Positions 37,763-50,184 are shown, numbered from the stretch's first letter. The stretch is 64,000 nucleotides of DNA from Aquilaria yunnanensis (GCA_039654915.1 CM077599.1:86451001-86515000); one strand, 5' to 3'. A program made the numbers and translations. The notes: generated from the letters alone by a model not told the origin.

Positions 37763-39117
37763 TTAAGAGTCAGCATTCTCTGCAGCTGGTGTGGTGGGCT
37801 CCTTCGCTGTTTTGCTGCCTTCTTTTGATTTAGTTGCTTCCGTGAATGTAAAATCCAACTTGCTTACGGCAGGTCAGAGCACAAAACCAGCCACACAATA
37901 GAAGCCACCATATACCTTACCCATTAAAGGAAAAAAAAAAATGTAACAGTGGTAACTAGGGCAGTTCATAGCATCAGCCCATGGATAAATTAACCTCATT
38001 AATTATACTTCGGCTGCTATGCTAGTAATCAATGTGCAATGATTCGACAAAGTAAAATGCGGATGATCTCTTGAGGGGTGTACAGTGCACAGACTTCGGC
38101 AGGACCCTTAAAGAATGTTGTTTCAAACGTAAAGACACATAAAGAAATTAGCATTGAAACTTATACAAACTCTTTTTCCTTTCAGGCTTCCCTCCAAACC
38201 AGACCCAACTGTACATTCAAAAGAGATACTAATCATTCTCATGCAGACTTACCCAACACACTACCGTTTTGCTGCTCATTTTAATGGCAGAAACCAACAC
38301 TCACTAATCTAAGAAAACTACTAATAATAAGCCAGTTCTATTGATCTCTTTAAGTTTTACTCACCGACAAATCAATGTCACTGAAGCCCAACTTGCCATT
38401 GACAGCCAAAGTTTGAGAGGGGAAAGATACATCAGAAGCAAAAAGGAAAACGTTTTGAAGATGCAAAGGAAGAAACATAGCTGTATACCAATGTCCTCAT
38501 CCTCATCAACCCATTTATCCCGGTCATTTTTCAAGAACACTGGAGGCTTTCCTTCTTGCTTCAGCAACCTGTCCCACCACTTGTTCTCTGCTTTCTTGAG
38601 AATATAGTCAATGCTTCTGGCATGGACCATAGACTTAGTCTCTAGCACAAACAGCACTCCAACTGTTGACTTTGATGAGTCAAAGTCCGCAGTCGAATCA
38701 CTGAGTGGATGAGGGGGTTACCTTAACATTCACAGAAATAAAAAGGAGGAGGTTAAGAGCATAAGGCACCACATCTTTGGTGACGGAGAAGATGAATCTT
38801 CCCTCTTCCTCTACCTTAACGCTTACATCCTTAGCATCTGATAAATCGACAGTGATATAGATCCTGTCATGTCTGTGTGCCCATTTCACGGTCGGACGGC
38901 AGCTGCAATCTAGGAAAAGTAAAAGCTAGTTTGGACGATGCAGAGACATGTGCAAGAATTCCACTCGATAAAAATGCACACAACAAAACCAGGTATCTGC
39001 GGACTCACCTCAACTAGTAGAATGGATCGTACTCAGTAGCAAGAAAATTCATGATCATAGTATCAGAGTGGCTTTCATTTGCCAGGCCAACCGAACAGAC
39101 GCCCTCGCCTACCTCAT
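37763..39117 (-). CDS. p23-like co-chaperone (CS domain)
   Basis: A 5-base coding first exon (ATGAG, 39117-39113, donor GTAGGC) joins 38902 to give MSCRPTVKWAHR, the p23 start with the same exon junction known from plant p23 genes. The CS domain continues with IYITVDLSDAKDVSVKVEEE. A second block (about 38616-38489) reads SIDYILKKAENKWWDRLLKQ then KPPVFLK and DKWVDEDEDIG. The last exon ends LDFTFTEATKSKEG...ENADS with TAA at 37763-37765. p23 proteins bind closed, ATP-bound HSP90. The intron between blocks one and two (about 38701-38617, GTGATT donor) and the splice into the last exon, after about 38488, are not resolved. An additional small exon is probable. The conserved VDWDKW is NDRDKW here. 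It could be a divergent or decaying gene. Confidence 0.72.
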
Positions 39118-39481
39118 TTGCGCCAAACAGGACAGGACAGATGATGAAGACTCCCGCCGGCGCTGCAGCAAGGCCTGATGCTGATAAGGTGAGTTTTGCC
39201 TGTGGTGGACTTCTCTATCTCAGCTTCTGCTGGGCTGGAACTTTCCAGAATGGCCTCCCTTCCGGCTGCCAGAATAGGCGCGTAAGGAGGGTATTCGGTT
39301 ACGGAGAGACAGTTACAAATTACGCCCTCCTTATATCTCCAAAATTACATTTCTTCCACTTACTCTCAGCATCTTACACTCCACTCCTTGGACAATGGAC
39401 AATGACATGACATCGACTGCGAGCCAGAGCCATCTATCTTAAACCATCTCAAGGTCACTCAGTCTTCCTCTTGCCCATGAA
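39118..39481. promoter_or_regulatory. Shared promoter region between p23 and DUF1279 genes
   Basis: Only 364 bp separate the two divergent start codons, so the 5' UTRs and promoters of both genes must lie here. No clear TATA box is visible for either direction. Composition is C/T-rich near the right end. Confidence 0.5.
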
Positions 39482-41826
39482 ATGTCTGCTCCCCAATCGC
39501 TGGCGCTCAAACTCGCACCTTTCTCTGCTCCTCTGCAACTGCATCGCCTCGTAATTCGTTGCTTGCTTGCGGTTACTTTACTTAACCCTTGCTCTTTCTC
39601 TCAACTCTGGTGGTTTCAATGTGTTGCTAGGGTTTCCCCTGTTCGAAGCTCCACTGGATTTCCACGCGCTCTTGCTTCCTGAATCACAATGCTCTGCCGC
39701 TACTGTCTGCACCCAACAGCGATTCTCCAAACCACGTAAACGAAATTTATCCTTCAAGTCTCGTTTACTTTTCTTCTCCTCCTCTGTTGTTTCTTCAGCC
39801 ACCTAACTTGTTCGCCTAGGAAATTCTTGTGTTGTTGCTTATTTTTAGCATTTCTTCATTCTTCTACATTCTCCTCATATGAATTTTCAACGATTTAGAA
39901 TGAAGGTAGGTTACCGATCTGGACAAACAATTTTTCATCCTTCGTTCGTATGTGGCAGCCATCACAGTTACTACTTGCATTTGGCTATTTCCTGTCTTAT
40001 GCTTTGCTCTTGAAACTGGATTTCGTGGTCAGGTCAATGCTACGTTTGGTGGCAACAGCAACTTGATGAACCATCAAGGTATTTGCTGAAAGTACAGAGT
40101 TCAATTAATATTTCGTATACACATATTACATTGTTGCTCTGCGGAACACATCTTTGTCTCTCAATTAGTTAATTTTTGTTCATTTTCATATTAAGGTTCA
40201 CCGGAAAAGCCTGAAACTAATCAGCGGAAATCACTTTCATCTAAGGAGTATTTACTTCTTCCCCTGCAGCTGCCTTTCCTTTATAGTGCTTACATTGATT
40301 TAAATGGTGCCAAAGTTTTTTTAAATGGTGGTAATTAGCATAAGTTTCCTATAATATGTTCTACTATAAGTTTATACGGTGCGCCAAACTGGAGGCAGAT
40401 GGCTTGCCTTAGTCCTGAAAGAAAATGCTTTTCCTTCTAGTCTCCTTCTGAATTTCCATCTGCACCTTAGTTTATCTCATCATCTCCTTGTTTTTATGGG
40501 TGGCAATAGGTGGGAAAGTGGCTTACCTAATTGAACATGTATTCCCTTCTACTTTTCAACCTGTGTAGCTTATAAGCCTGATATCTCAACTTAACAGGCT
40601 GTTGGAAAAACTGAGAAGGTATGGAGTTTCAGGGATTCTGTCTTATGGACTTCTGAATTCTGCTTACTACCTCACAACATTTCTTATTGTTTGGTGAGTA
40701 AAGTTATACTGCATGCCATTTTTATCTGAATCACTGATACTATTCTTGATGCATCTTTTACTAAGTTTTACCATGCACCATAAGCTGCTCCCTTGATGGT
40801 TACTAGGAAGGGCGTGTTTGTTTCATGTAATATTAAAGGCATCTGTTGCCTTTCAGGTTTTATGTTGCTCCAGCACCGGGAAGAATGGGATATGTTGCTG
40901 CTGTTGAGAGGTAACCCATAACCTCTCTTTTTTATAAGTGCCTATGAGAAAGAATTATATCATCAGTCTATGTGCTGCAGATTTATCAAGATTATGGCTA
41001 TGGTATGGGCTGGAAGTCAAGTAACTAAACTTGTCAGAGCTGGAGGGTGAGTTACTGAGCTTTTGTGCCTTTTACTCACTAGTAAAAATGCACCAGGAAT
41101 AGGTACGAATGGCAATTGTTTGAGCCCATTCTAGATTGTTAATTCTACTACATACTCTGTATGCTTTATAGCTGATAGACAATGAAAAGAGTCAAGAAGC
41201 CTAACGATAGACTTGTGGTTACTGCATGGTGTCAGTAGAATGTAAATTTTCTAGATGGTATTACATGGTATTACATGAAAAGACGAGAAGTTGTAGAGAG
41301 AGAAATCATGGTGCATCAATGCCAGAGAGATTTTGCTTAATTATCGTCCTATTTCTGTTCTATATGTGGCATTAGTTGTTTTGAAATCTCAGGCGGTCAT
41401 CAATACAGAGGGAAGTTGTGTCCAATATTTTTTAGTGGCCAAATCTCATTAGTCATCCCTCTGTCGGGCTGGTTTGTCAACTTGTTGAATCAAGTCCAAC
41501 AACACTGGTTATAGCTCAGGAGCATCACGGCCATTTGATAATTGTAGATTATGCAAGTAACAGGTGCTTTTGTTATAGGGCACTTGCTCTTGCACCCTTT
41601 GTTGAGAGAGGATTGTCATGGTTCACCATAAAGTTTAAGTTTGAATCTCAGGGAAAGGTATGCGACATTTAAAAGTTGAGTTCTCAACTTCTCATACTCT
41701 TTTCTTTGTGGGGGAAAAACAAAACTCACTTTTTCTTCATGTTATCAGGCTTTCATGGCAATAGTTGGATTTTGTTTTGGACTGGCGCTAGTGATGTTCT
41801 TTCTTGTGACATTGCTTTGGGCATAA
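39482..41826 (+). CDS. DUF1279 / FAM210-type membrane protein, probably plastid-targeted
   Basis: Exons: 39482-39550, 39631-39735, 40033-40078, 40196-40247, 40598-40693, 40857-40910, 40981-41046, 41579-41657, 41749-41826, giving 214 aa with closing phases. The first 60 residues are Ser/Leu/basic with few acids, like a plastid or mitochondrial transit peptide. The DUF1279 core follows: KELLEKLRRYGVSGILSYG, a hydrophobic YYLTTFLIVWFY segment, APAPGRMGYVAAVERF, MVWAGSQVTKLVRAGGALAL, SWFTIKFKFESQGKAF, and a C-terminal membrane helix ending TLLWA. The family is conserved across eukaryotes. The animal members are mitochondrial, while plant members are poorly characterised. No enzymatic motif is seen. 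Confidence 0.9.
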
Positions 41827-44170
41827 AGCTGCATCATTTTGTTGTCTGCTCAAGCCTGAGGAACATTGAAATCATTGCAGGTTTATTGGGCCAAATTTCT
41901 TGGTTTGAAGGTTTGCGTGCAGGTAGTTGTTGCTTTAGAATTGCCAAGGATTGTATTTGTTGTTCTCCCAGTTGATCCACCTTTTGAAAATGCCAAAAAG
42001 AAAAGTCTTTTGCAAGTGTAATTGTTGCAAAACTTATTTCTTGTAACGTGATTGGCGTAAGATATTGATGCAACGAGCTTGGTTGATTCTTTTTATTACT
42101 GGTGATATGGGGCTTGTGGGATTTTCTAATTCTTTACAGCAGGGGACCAAGCAGCAGACAATCTATTTGGGCTATGAATTCAGCAAAGCGGCACTTTGTA
42201 AACTATGTCTTTCCCCGTCGATGACCTTAACATATGACCGCCTTGGCAGCAGGAAGACTAAGGTCCGTAATAAAGGATTCTAAGACGACCGAGTGCCTGA
42301 GACATTCTTTCACCTGGGCTGCTCTTTTTGTGGTTATGAGATATATCTTTTCTACAACAACCAAAACAAATGCATTCTCCTTATAGTTACATGGAATTTA
42401 CAGTACCGAGTCGCTGAGCTAAAAATCAACTTCTCTCGCTCGGGTTTACGAAAAATAAAGCTCAACAGAACTATAGGATGAAAAGTGGAACTCATGGGAA
42501 TGTGAGAACATGGAAAATAAACAAAACTACGAGAAGGTTTTCCAGCAACATCACAAGCTCCTTCTACGTAACGCATTGTGACCCAGTCCTTATCCAAAAC
42601 ACGCAATTCTGAATAGAAGGATCTGGCCCTCTTCTTTGAAGCCTTGCGCATCAAATAGCCCAGAAGAGCAGAAATTATTCCAGTTTTCAATGTATTGGGA
42701 ACTAATTAGAAAACCACTCGAGCATACGTAGCAAGAAACAAAGCTGGTCTTAATCACTCGGATGCAGCATGGAAGACGACCATACGCACACGCACACGCA
42801 CACATACAACTTTAATCAAGAAAGTGATAAAGTTCTGCAACAAATGACAGATTCCGAGCCTTGGAGGAAGTAAAAAAGATCTCGTGACAAGATGCAACAC
42901 AGAACCAAGATAATTCCGAAGATTGCAGCCTTCTCACCTTTGTGATTGCATTCTCAAGCCACAGCTTCAAGGTAACCTGGCAACCAGGAAAGGTCTAGGT
43001 AGCCGGCAGTTTATAAACTGCCAGATTTGAGCAGAGGATTGAGATTTCACCTTCTGGACCGAAACTGCCACTTACAACTCCAGTTATAGTATGTCAGACA
43101 AGACTTCACTGTTATCCTAAAGTCGCTGGAGGGTTGGTAAAGGTGTTATTTAGGTGCTAGTCAACTTAACACATTTCTTTCTTGGATCAGAAATTGTGCA
43201 GGTGAAAGAGATTACATGCAAATGTGCTCACTTATGAAAGACATCTCCCTTCTGATCCAAATGCATCAATCACCTGTCACCAGCCTAGGACTAGCAAATA
43301 ATGAAATCTCCTTCCAATACACAAGCTAGGACCTCCAGTTTTTTGAGTCAATCCATGCACTTGGCTTTCCACTACAAGCATCATACTTGTAATGCCATGC
43401 AGCCTTTCATTGTTCCCCTTTAGCAGGCATTGTGATGATCAAATGTTGTAGATAAGCCTTTCAGCAAGGTTTCACAGTTTGCAATCCATGAAAGGGATAA
43501 TCTATATTGCAGATAAATCAGGTAAAATACATTGCTGTGGCGCTCCAAGCCTCCAATACCCAAGTTGCATGATCCTAGTTGGAGAAATACATGCAAGGAA
43601 GTCAGTTGGCCACAATACATGGTTTTGCCATGTTCCTACGATCCAAGTTCAACAAGCCAAGAAAGTTGAGTGGATGCTTCTAGTTTTAGATCGCATGTAC
43701 AGAATGTGGATGAAGTACTTGTATAGGATATTGTCAGGAGATTTGTGTTGACAAGAAACTAAACAGAAACACTAAAAAGAAATACAACGGTAAAATGTGA
43801 AGGAAGAACCATCCGGGGTTTTTGTCTTCAAACAACAAGATTCAAAATAAAATCTTGACCCAAGCAGATGCGACAATGTCCTGGTTAGCACAGAAGCATC
43901 TTACAGGGATGTCACTAAGATGCCATCATATGAAAGTACATTCTATTCCTTGAATCAAAGTAAATCATTAAAAACAAGAAAACACTAAAGGAAAATGTGC
44001 AGAGACGCAATGCTTGACCAAAATACACTATTACTAAAAAATAGTAGATTATAAGAAATAAGATAGTGTACTGGAAACACGGTGGGTCTGACTTTCACTG
44101 AGGGTGTGAGAAACACAAAAAGATGCTAGAAGGAACACTACCATTCGATAAAACAAACATTTACATTTGC
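41827..44170. other. 3' UTR of the DUF1279 gene and intergenic DNA
   Basis: Sequence to about 42060 is probably 3' UTR. The remaining 2 kb is of middling GC with short overlapping open frames on both strands (for example 43479-43751). None has a recognisable domain. I see no terminal repeats or RNA gene. Confidence 0.4.
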
Positions 44171-44392
44171 AGGAGCGAACATCATTAACTGGAACTGAAG
44201 TTTATTACAAGAAGGTCAATACCCAAAAAATGGGTTTCGTTTTCAACAAACGAACTGAACAGGCTGATGATGATATAAATAAATGCAGGCAACAAAACAA
44301 ATTCCTGTAAAGAAAAGGAAAGAGAAATATACTTCCAAACAGCGAGACTGTAAAAATCCATGGGAAAAACTGACCTCAGATACGGTGAAGGG
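44170..44392 (-). other. Probable 3' UTR of the ELC gene
   Basis: AT-richer sequence directly after the ELC stop on the minus strand. The end point is estimated from composition only. Confidence 0.35.
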
Positions 44393-45547
44393 TCACGTGA
44401 CATAATGCGGTGCTCTGGCAGCCATGGTAGCGATCTGCCCCTGCATCTGTGCTGCCCTAATTTTGGCAGCCGTTGCCTTATGAAAGAACTGTTCCCTGGA
44501 CAACAACCTAACATTCCTCAAATACTGATCGAATGGCACCGCACCCTCCTGCAGCGCTTTGTCCAACGAATACACTGCGTCTTCAATGGCCAAATCGGCA
44601 GCCGTGCACTCCAGCAGCTGCTTGGAGAGCGTGTCCACGCACTCAAATGCGCTATCCACATCCACATCCCTCAGTTCCCGGCTTGTCTTCCCTTGGTTCT
44701 CCCTCAGCCACGACTCCAGAATGTCGCCGTTCATTAGAACCACCTGTAGTTGCCGCTCCAGTCCCTCTTTCTCATCTTGCATCTCCTTCAACCCTTTGTT
44801 TATCTCCTCCTCCCGCATCCTCAGAACCGCCTGTGCGCTGAACAGTCCCTCCATCTCCGCCTCCCTTGACTTCCTCATCGCGCTCATGTCCCCGTGCACC
44901 ATCTCCACCAGTTTATTCACCGCGTTCCGTCTATACACCTCCGCCGCATCGTCAGTCACTCTCCCGTACGGTGACGGCGGGTAAGACGCCCTTGGCGGTT
45001 GCGGCTGCATAACCGACCCATAACTCGATGGAGGCGGGCTCGGCGACGGAGCAGGGACTGGGCGGCGCTGCGAGTACAGCGGGGGGTCGCGGGCAAAAGC
45101 GGCGCTCAAATGGAGGGCGAGATCAAGCAAATTGGAGCCCGGATACACCCAATTTTGTAGATAGAGGACAGAAACGAGGCCAGATGGAGTGACGTGGGGA
45201 TGGGGGCGCTTGATGATCATATCGCGCGTGGGGTTAAGGTAGACGCAGGGAGGATGGCGGGGATAGGACTCGAGGAGCCAGATGAGGATGGGGATGTTGT
45301 AGGTGACGCCCTGAAAGGGCATGGGAATGGTGCCGTCGGCCTGGAGGAGGTTGACGGATCGGCCATCGTTGTGGGTGAAGGTGGCGGTCTTGGGCTCGAG
45401 GGAAGGGTATTCGGAGATGAGGGAGACGAGGTGCTGGCGTATCAGCCATTTGGTGTCCTCTTCGTAGGGCAGCGCCGCCGGCCCCCGCTGGGAGAGGACC
45501 GACGAAAGAAACTGCTGGATCTGTTGCAGATTCGGCTGTGGCGCCAT
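44393..45547 (-). CDS. ELC: ELCH / VPS23 (TSG101-like) ESCRT-I subunit
   Basis: A single uninterrupted 384-codon frame, intronless as in the Arabidopsis homologues. Residues about 20-150 form a UEV domain ([61 protein letters not shown]) that lacks a catalytic Cys. A Pro/Ser-rich linker (about 160-200) precedes a coiled coil (about 205-285) and the C-terminal steadiness box (about 300-375, [35 protein letters not shown]). It acts on endosomes, where ESCRT-I binds ubiquitinated membrane cargo for sorting into multivesicular bodies. Its 5' half is much more GC-rich than the surrounding DNA. Long open frames on the other strand across it are shadows. Confidence 0.95.
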   Translation of the reverse strand: MAPQPNLQQIQQFLSSVLSQRGPAALPYEEDTKWLIRQHLVSLISEYPSLEPKTATFTHNDGRSVNLLQADGTIPMPFQGVTYNIPILIWLLESYPRHPPCVYLNPTRDMIIKRPHPHVTPSGLVSVLYLQNWVYPGSNLLDLALHLSAAFARDPPLYSQRRPVPAPSPSPPPSSYGSVMQPQPPRASYPPSPYGRVTDDAAEVYRRNAVNKLVEMVHGDMSAMRKSREAEMEGLFSAQAVLRMREEEINKGLKEMQDEKEGLERQLQVVLMNGDILESWLRENQGKTSRELRDVDVDSAFECVDTLSKQLLECTAADLAIEDAVYSLDKALQEGAVPFDQYLRNVRLLSREQFFHKATAAKIRAAQMQGQIATMAARAPHYVT

Positions 45548-46345
45548 CGTCGCCGGGCCGAGAAGAGATTCAGAGAAAAGGATCGGCTATCGATTTGGCG
45601 AGAGTGATGTTGGAATAAATTGAATTGCAATTGCCCCAGACCCAATCCCGAGTCACAACCTAAGAAGAAGACCGAAAACCAAAACCGACCAAAATGAGAA
45701 CACTAGTCGTAAAGTAAGAAGTTTCGCAGGCAGCAGCAGCAGCACCTTTCGAGGCCCACGCCATCGCTTCCCTTCCACAGCGAGTGAAAAAAGCATTTGA
45801 ATTGAGGCGAATGAATCCTTTAACTATTCAAAACTGTTCAATCTTTCCATTCCTTTTGAAAGTGTCCAATATGGGCCAAATCTTAGTACTCTACCTACTA
45901 CTCCTATCCTATTAGGGGATGGGATGGACATTCTTAGTAGGAGTGTTCATCCAACTCGGTTAATCCGCAAAACCAGCCGTCCCAAACCGAACCAAATTGA
46001 TAATGATGCAGGTTTTATATGGGGTAGGGTTAAGACAAGTAGTGAAAAGGTGAACCTGGCCATTCATGTAGTTATTATATTGTAAACATATGTCTAATTA
46101 GACATACTAATCTAGCTCTAATTCCCTATATATAACCCACAATTCAATAAATAAATTGACTAATTTGCCCATGGACCAAAACTCACCCTCATTCTTGAAA
46201 ACTCATCTCTGTCGCCGCTTCTGCCGCCGCCGCCGGCATCTTCTCCTCCAATGAACCGTCACCACCTCCATATCTTATAGTCATCTTCAGCCTCCAGATC
46301 CCGCAGCTGCTCAACTTCGAATCTCGTTAGATCTTACTGTTACCC

Positions 46346-46530
46346 ACCGGATCTCGTCGATCACCCGCCGGATCTCGTTGTCACCACCGGATCTCGTCGA
46401 TCACCCGCCGAATCTTGTTGATCACCCGCCGAATTTCGTCGATCGGCTGCCGGATCTCATCGATCAGCCGCCAGATCTCATCGTCACCTGCTGGATCTCA
46501 TCGATCACCCGCCGGATCTTGCTTCTGATC
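46346..46530. repeat. 21-bp minisatellite
   Basis: About nine tandem copies of a unit like CACCCGCCGGATCTCGTCGAT, with point differences. The period of 21 keeps one frame open with a seven-residue PPDLVDH-type repeat, but the open stretch is short and lies inside a transposon, so I do not call it a gene. Confidence 0.85.
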
Positions 46531-46584
46531 GTCTCTTCCAAGCGCATCCTTGTTGCTTCTGAACAGCAAAAGATTCTGCAATAA

Positions 46585-47095
46585 AATGTAAATGTGTCTA
46601 ATATAGTATGTGAAAGTGTCTACAAATTAATATAAAATAAATTATTATAAGGTTAAATTAAAAGTGTCTAAATCTATGAGAATAATTGTTTAATTGAATA
46701 TTGTAAAATGTCTAAATAAACATGTAAAATTGTCTTAACAAAAAATGACAAAATCAACTTGTGAACAATTTATTATATTTAAAATATAATTAAAAAAATG
46801 TCTAAATCAATAAGTAAAATTATCTAATTGAATATTGAAAAATATCTTAAAAAATATATAAAAGTGTCTAATTAAATAACTTCTAAATAATTTGTTAACT
46901 TTAGAAAATAAATGTCTGAAATAATTAAAATAAGTGTCTGACTAAATACATAAAAGTATTCAAATCAACATGTAAAAGTGCCTAAATATTTGAAAAAATA
47001 TTCAAATAAAGGTATATGATTCAATGTCTCAAAAATTGTCTAAATAAAAATTTTAAAATGTCTAAAGCACGATAGAAAAATGTCTAAATAGATCA
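46585..47095. repeat. TGTCTAA subterminal repeat cluster
   Basis: Roughly ten exact TGTCTAA words and a similar number of one-base variants occur in about 500 bp, usually as AAAAGTGTCTAAAT. The same word sits in the left terminal repeat at about 46091. Clustered short words beside the ends are typical transposase-binding sites of hAT, CACTA and Mutator elements. Confidence 0.7.
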
Positions 47096-47356
47096 GACTC
47101 TTCGCATTTTTCATCTGCCCCTTCTCCTTATCATCCCTCTCATCCTTGTTGCCCTTTCTCTGACCACAGTCAACGCCCTCCCTCCACACTCAGCCTCCCT
47201 TCATTGCTCACCTAGCATCGCCTCACACCGCCGCGCCTTGCCTCACCCTTGGCTTCACGTTGCGCCGTCACACCTCACACCTGGTCACTCCTCGCCTTGC
47301 TTGGTCTCGGCTTTGCCTCGCGTTTGGTTGCTCTTCGCCTTGCACCTCGCGCCTGC

Positions 47357-48843
47357 GTTGGTGATAAATGTTAATTTTGTGGTCAAACATGTTGACTTTT
47401 TGTCAACTTTGACCACAATTTTCTACCTCATCACTCAACATTTTTTGCCAATTCTTGCTTTGATCCTTCATTTTGTAGGTTGGAGAAGTGGACCATAGTA
47501 TTGGAATGGCACCGGGACAAGCGGCACAAAAAACGGGAATGTAGAAGTCAACGGACATTATAACTTTGGCGCCTAGGCACTAGGAGCGAGGCCTAGGCGC
47601 CACAGTATAAAGTCCTCTGCCAAGAAAAGGGCACTTTGGCGCCTAGGCGCCCAGCCATCCCTTCTGGCGCCGTTGCGCCAGGCGCCCTCAAGCTATGGCG
47701 CCTAGGCGCTAGTCACCCGGGAAAGTGGTCCCCTCCTCAAATTTGAACTCAAGCTTGCCATTGGCCAAAGTTTTCTATCCAATGGAGTTGGTGAGTGAAA
47801 GGGACAGCCTCTAGAGAAGAAGAATCTGGAACATAGCAAAGGGGAAGAGGAGCCTCATCATCTTCTTCATCTTCATCTTGTCTTAGAACTAGTTTTTGGG
47901 TTTTTCCACCATAGTTAGATTTTTAGCTTTTCTTAGTTTTTTCTTGGTGACCATTGGAGCTAGTTTGGAGATTGCTTGGAGTGCTCAAGGAGACTAGCTT
48001 GGAGACTTTGGATTCAAGAGCTTCTAGCCATCTTGGGTTTACTCTTTCATCTTCCTTGTAGTTCTTCATGGATGTTATTATGTTTACTTTCATGATTATG
48101 TTTTATTTAGTTATGGAGTAGTTTCCTTGGCACTTTCTATGGATGTAGCTACTTGGATTGATTATGTTGGATGAATTTATGGTTATGTGATGTTGGTTTT
48201 CTACTAAATGTATGTTTATTCTTCTCTTGAGCTTAATGTTGTGTTAGTTAGTTGATGCCTACAATTAGTTGCACTATAAATTGCATCTAAACTCTTGGAA
48301 AAGATTAGAAGTTATTGGACCTAGGAGAAGAATTTAATGGCTATGGACTTGTTGGAAAATTAGTCTAAGTCATTAGGTAAAGGTAAATTGAGCTTTAATG
48401 CCTCTTTCTAAACTTGTAATCGGGTGAAAATCCTTATTAAGTTTAGATTAGAGAGATTAATTCTTTCACTTGGAAAAGTAAGAATTTAGTTGAATAACTT
48501 TATCAACATACATTGGAAATTAACCCACTCACCTAAGTTCACCAACAAATCAAGACAAGTAGTGAACCCATAGGAAGTGTTCTTTCATGATTTGATAAAA
48601 ACTACAATTTTTACATTGCATACTTGCATTCTAGGTTAATAGTATCCCATTTAGCTAAGGTTAGTCACTTGTTTAAGTTGCCTACATTTTCATCCAACTT
48701 TGGTTATTTAGCTAAAGTTTACTTTGAGTAGTGGTACTTGGCATTCAATTTAATCAATCTTCGTGGGAACGATACCCACTCACCCATCTACACACCTACC
48801 GTGCACTTGCGGAATTGTGGGTTTAAAATTTCACAACAGTTGG
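47357..48843. mobile_element. Solo LTR with perfect target duplication
   Basis: The insertion spans 47362-48838 (1477 bp), begins TGATAAATG and ends TTCACAACA (TG...CA), and is flanked by GTTGG at 47357-47361 and 48839-48843. Removing it rejoins the CTCGCC-rich host repeat in register. A TATAAAG box lies at about 47606. The 47570-47715 interval has many GGCGCC/GCGCCTAGGCGC palindromes. Length and the GGGAACGATACCCACT motif near the right end suggest a gypsy (Tat/Athila-like) LTR. No internal region remains, so unequal recombination between two LTRs is the likely origin. Confidence 0.92.
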
Positions 48844-49377
48844 CCTCGCCTTGCGCCGTCACTCCTCGCGCCTGGCTTCTCCTTACCTTACGCCTTCCCT
48901 AGCCTCGCCTCACCTCCCATCGGATCTTGTCGTCTTGCCTCGGATCCACGTCACCTCGCCTCAGATCTCATCACCAATCTTCCGCTCAGATCCCCGTTGT
49001 CTGGCTCCTCCAGTCACCACTTCTGGATTCACCTCCTCCGATCTGCCTCCTCACACCACCACGCCTCGGCCCTTGCCTCTCCTCGCACTTGGCTTCGCCT
49101 TACTTCGCGGCTGGCCGTGCCGATCTGCTGTCACTATAGTCTCATTCATCGTCATTGGCTTTATTATTCTCTCAGATCTTCCTTGATTAGAGCATTGTCA
49201 CTGGCCGTCGTCGGCGTCGAGCATGGAGATCGGAGAGGACGAAGGTTCTGAAACATTTGAATTTTGGTTTTATCTCACGATCTGATATGTGGGATATGAC
49301 AGTAATTAGATACAATAACTAGGGGTAAAAATGTCATTTACCTGCTATGTTCAAATGAACATATGTGCACAATATCC

Positions 49378-50184
49378 GTAGTCCTATTCATGTGGGGCAG
49401 AGCGGCTTACAATTTTAAAACCCGCATAAACCCAACCCCAAACCGTTTCCTCTTCCAATTCCTAAATTCTATCCCCCTAATAACATGATGATAATGCTCA
49501 AAACTCACTCTTTTCTCTCTTATCATGTGATTTGTTTTTTACCTATTTGTAATTGTTTTAGATTGAGTTTTTTTTTTTTGTAGAATTCACGTGAGACTTT
49601 GGCTATTTTGTACACGTCTAGTCTTTGTCATTGAGCATAGAAATTGGCCAACATGACATATATATAAGTGAATGAGCAAAGAAACAGAAAATGAGAGGAA
49701 AGAACTATACTATTTAGTTACTTATGCAGGTTACTATAAACTGGCTTTTTTTTTTAATATATAAATTTATGGCAATAAGTATGAGCTTTTATAGCTGACT
49801 TTTCTGGTTTACTTATTAATATCAATGTTATTTGAGTTTTGAGATCATTATTTGAAACCAAAGTAGATTTAAATCACACTTTTTATTTTTTTATAGTTTT
49901 TTTATTTTGTATTATTATTATGCAATTGATTTGTCTTCTTTTTTAGAGTTTTAGGTATATCAAATTTTATTTGAATTGAGAGATTTTTTTATAAAAATTA
50001 AAACTTGGAGTATAATTGTATGTTTTTTACTTATTTATAATTATTTTAGATAAATTTTATTTATTTATAGAAGAATATAAAACTTAATCATATCAAACCT
50101 AAACCTGAACTGATTTTTATACGATTTTAGTTGCCATCAAAATTTAGAATATAAAAATAGGGTCAGATTGAGTGGAAACTTGTA
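49378..50184. other. AT-rich remainder of the outer element
   Basis: No gene. AAAACCCGC and AACCCAACCCC near 49420-49440 fit the outer hAT-like family, and the rest is AT-rich filler. Confidence 0.35.

Larger units (their letters stand above)
46076..49377. mobile_element. TIR element with subterminal repeats, carrying a nested solo LTR
   Basis: The left 35 bp (from 46076) and the reverse complement of 49344-49377 share ATATTGT, then ACATATGT and a GACATA/GAACATA block. Each end is itself partly palindromic. The interior includes a GC-rich stretch of repeated CTCGCC/GCCTCAC words (47200-47360, continuing 48844-49240) in which the solo LTR landed. Removing that LTR and one target copy leaves about 1.8 kb. 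No transposase was found and the target duplication is unclear. Confidence 0.5.

Noticed and set aside
38489..38902. p23 gene as a clear pseudogene because of an upstream in-frame stop
   Set aside because: The ATGAG exon at 39117-39113 joins in frame and recreates the normal p23 start. Decay remains possible because of the NDRDKW change and unresolved introns, but is not proven.
41834..43751. Open frames between the DUF1279 gene and ELC
   Set aside because: They are short, overlap on both strands and have no domain or splice structure.
44533..45607. Several open frames of 100-140 codons on the plus strand
   Set aside because: They lie opposite the intact ELC gene and are due to its high GC content.
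46378..46584. Repetitive peptide PPDLVDH as a possible small repeat protein
   Set aside because: It is produced by a 21-bp minisatellite inside a transposon. No start context or conservation supports coding.
48763..49251. 162-codon open frame on the plus strand
   Set aside because: It starts inside the solo LTR, crosses its boundary and target duplication, and consists of simple CTCGCC/CTCACC-derived residues. It is not a gene.
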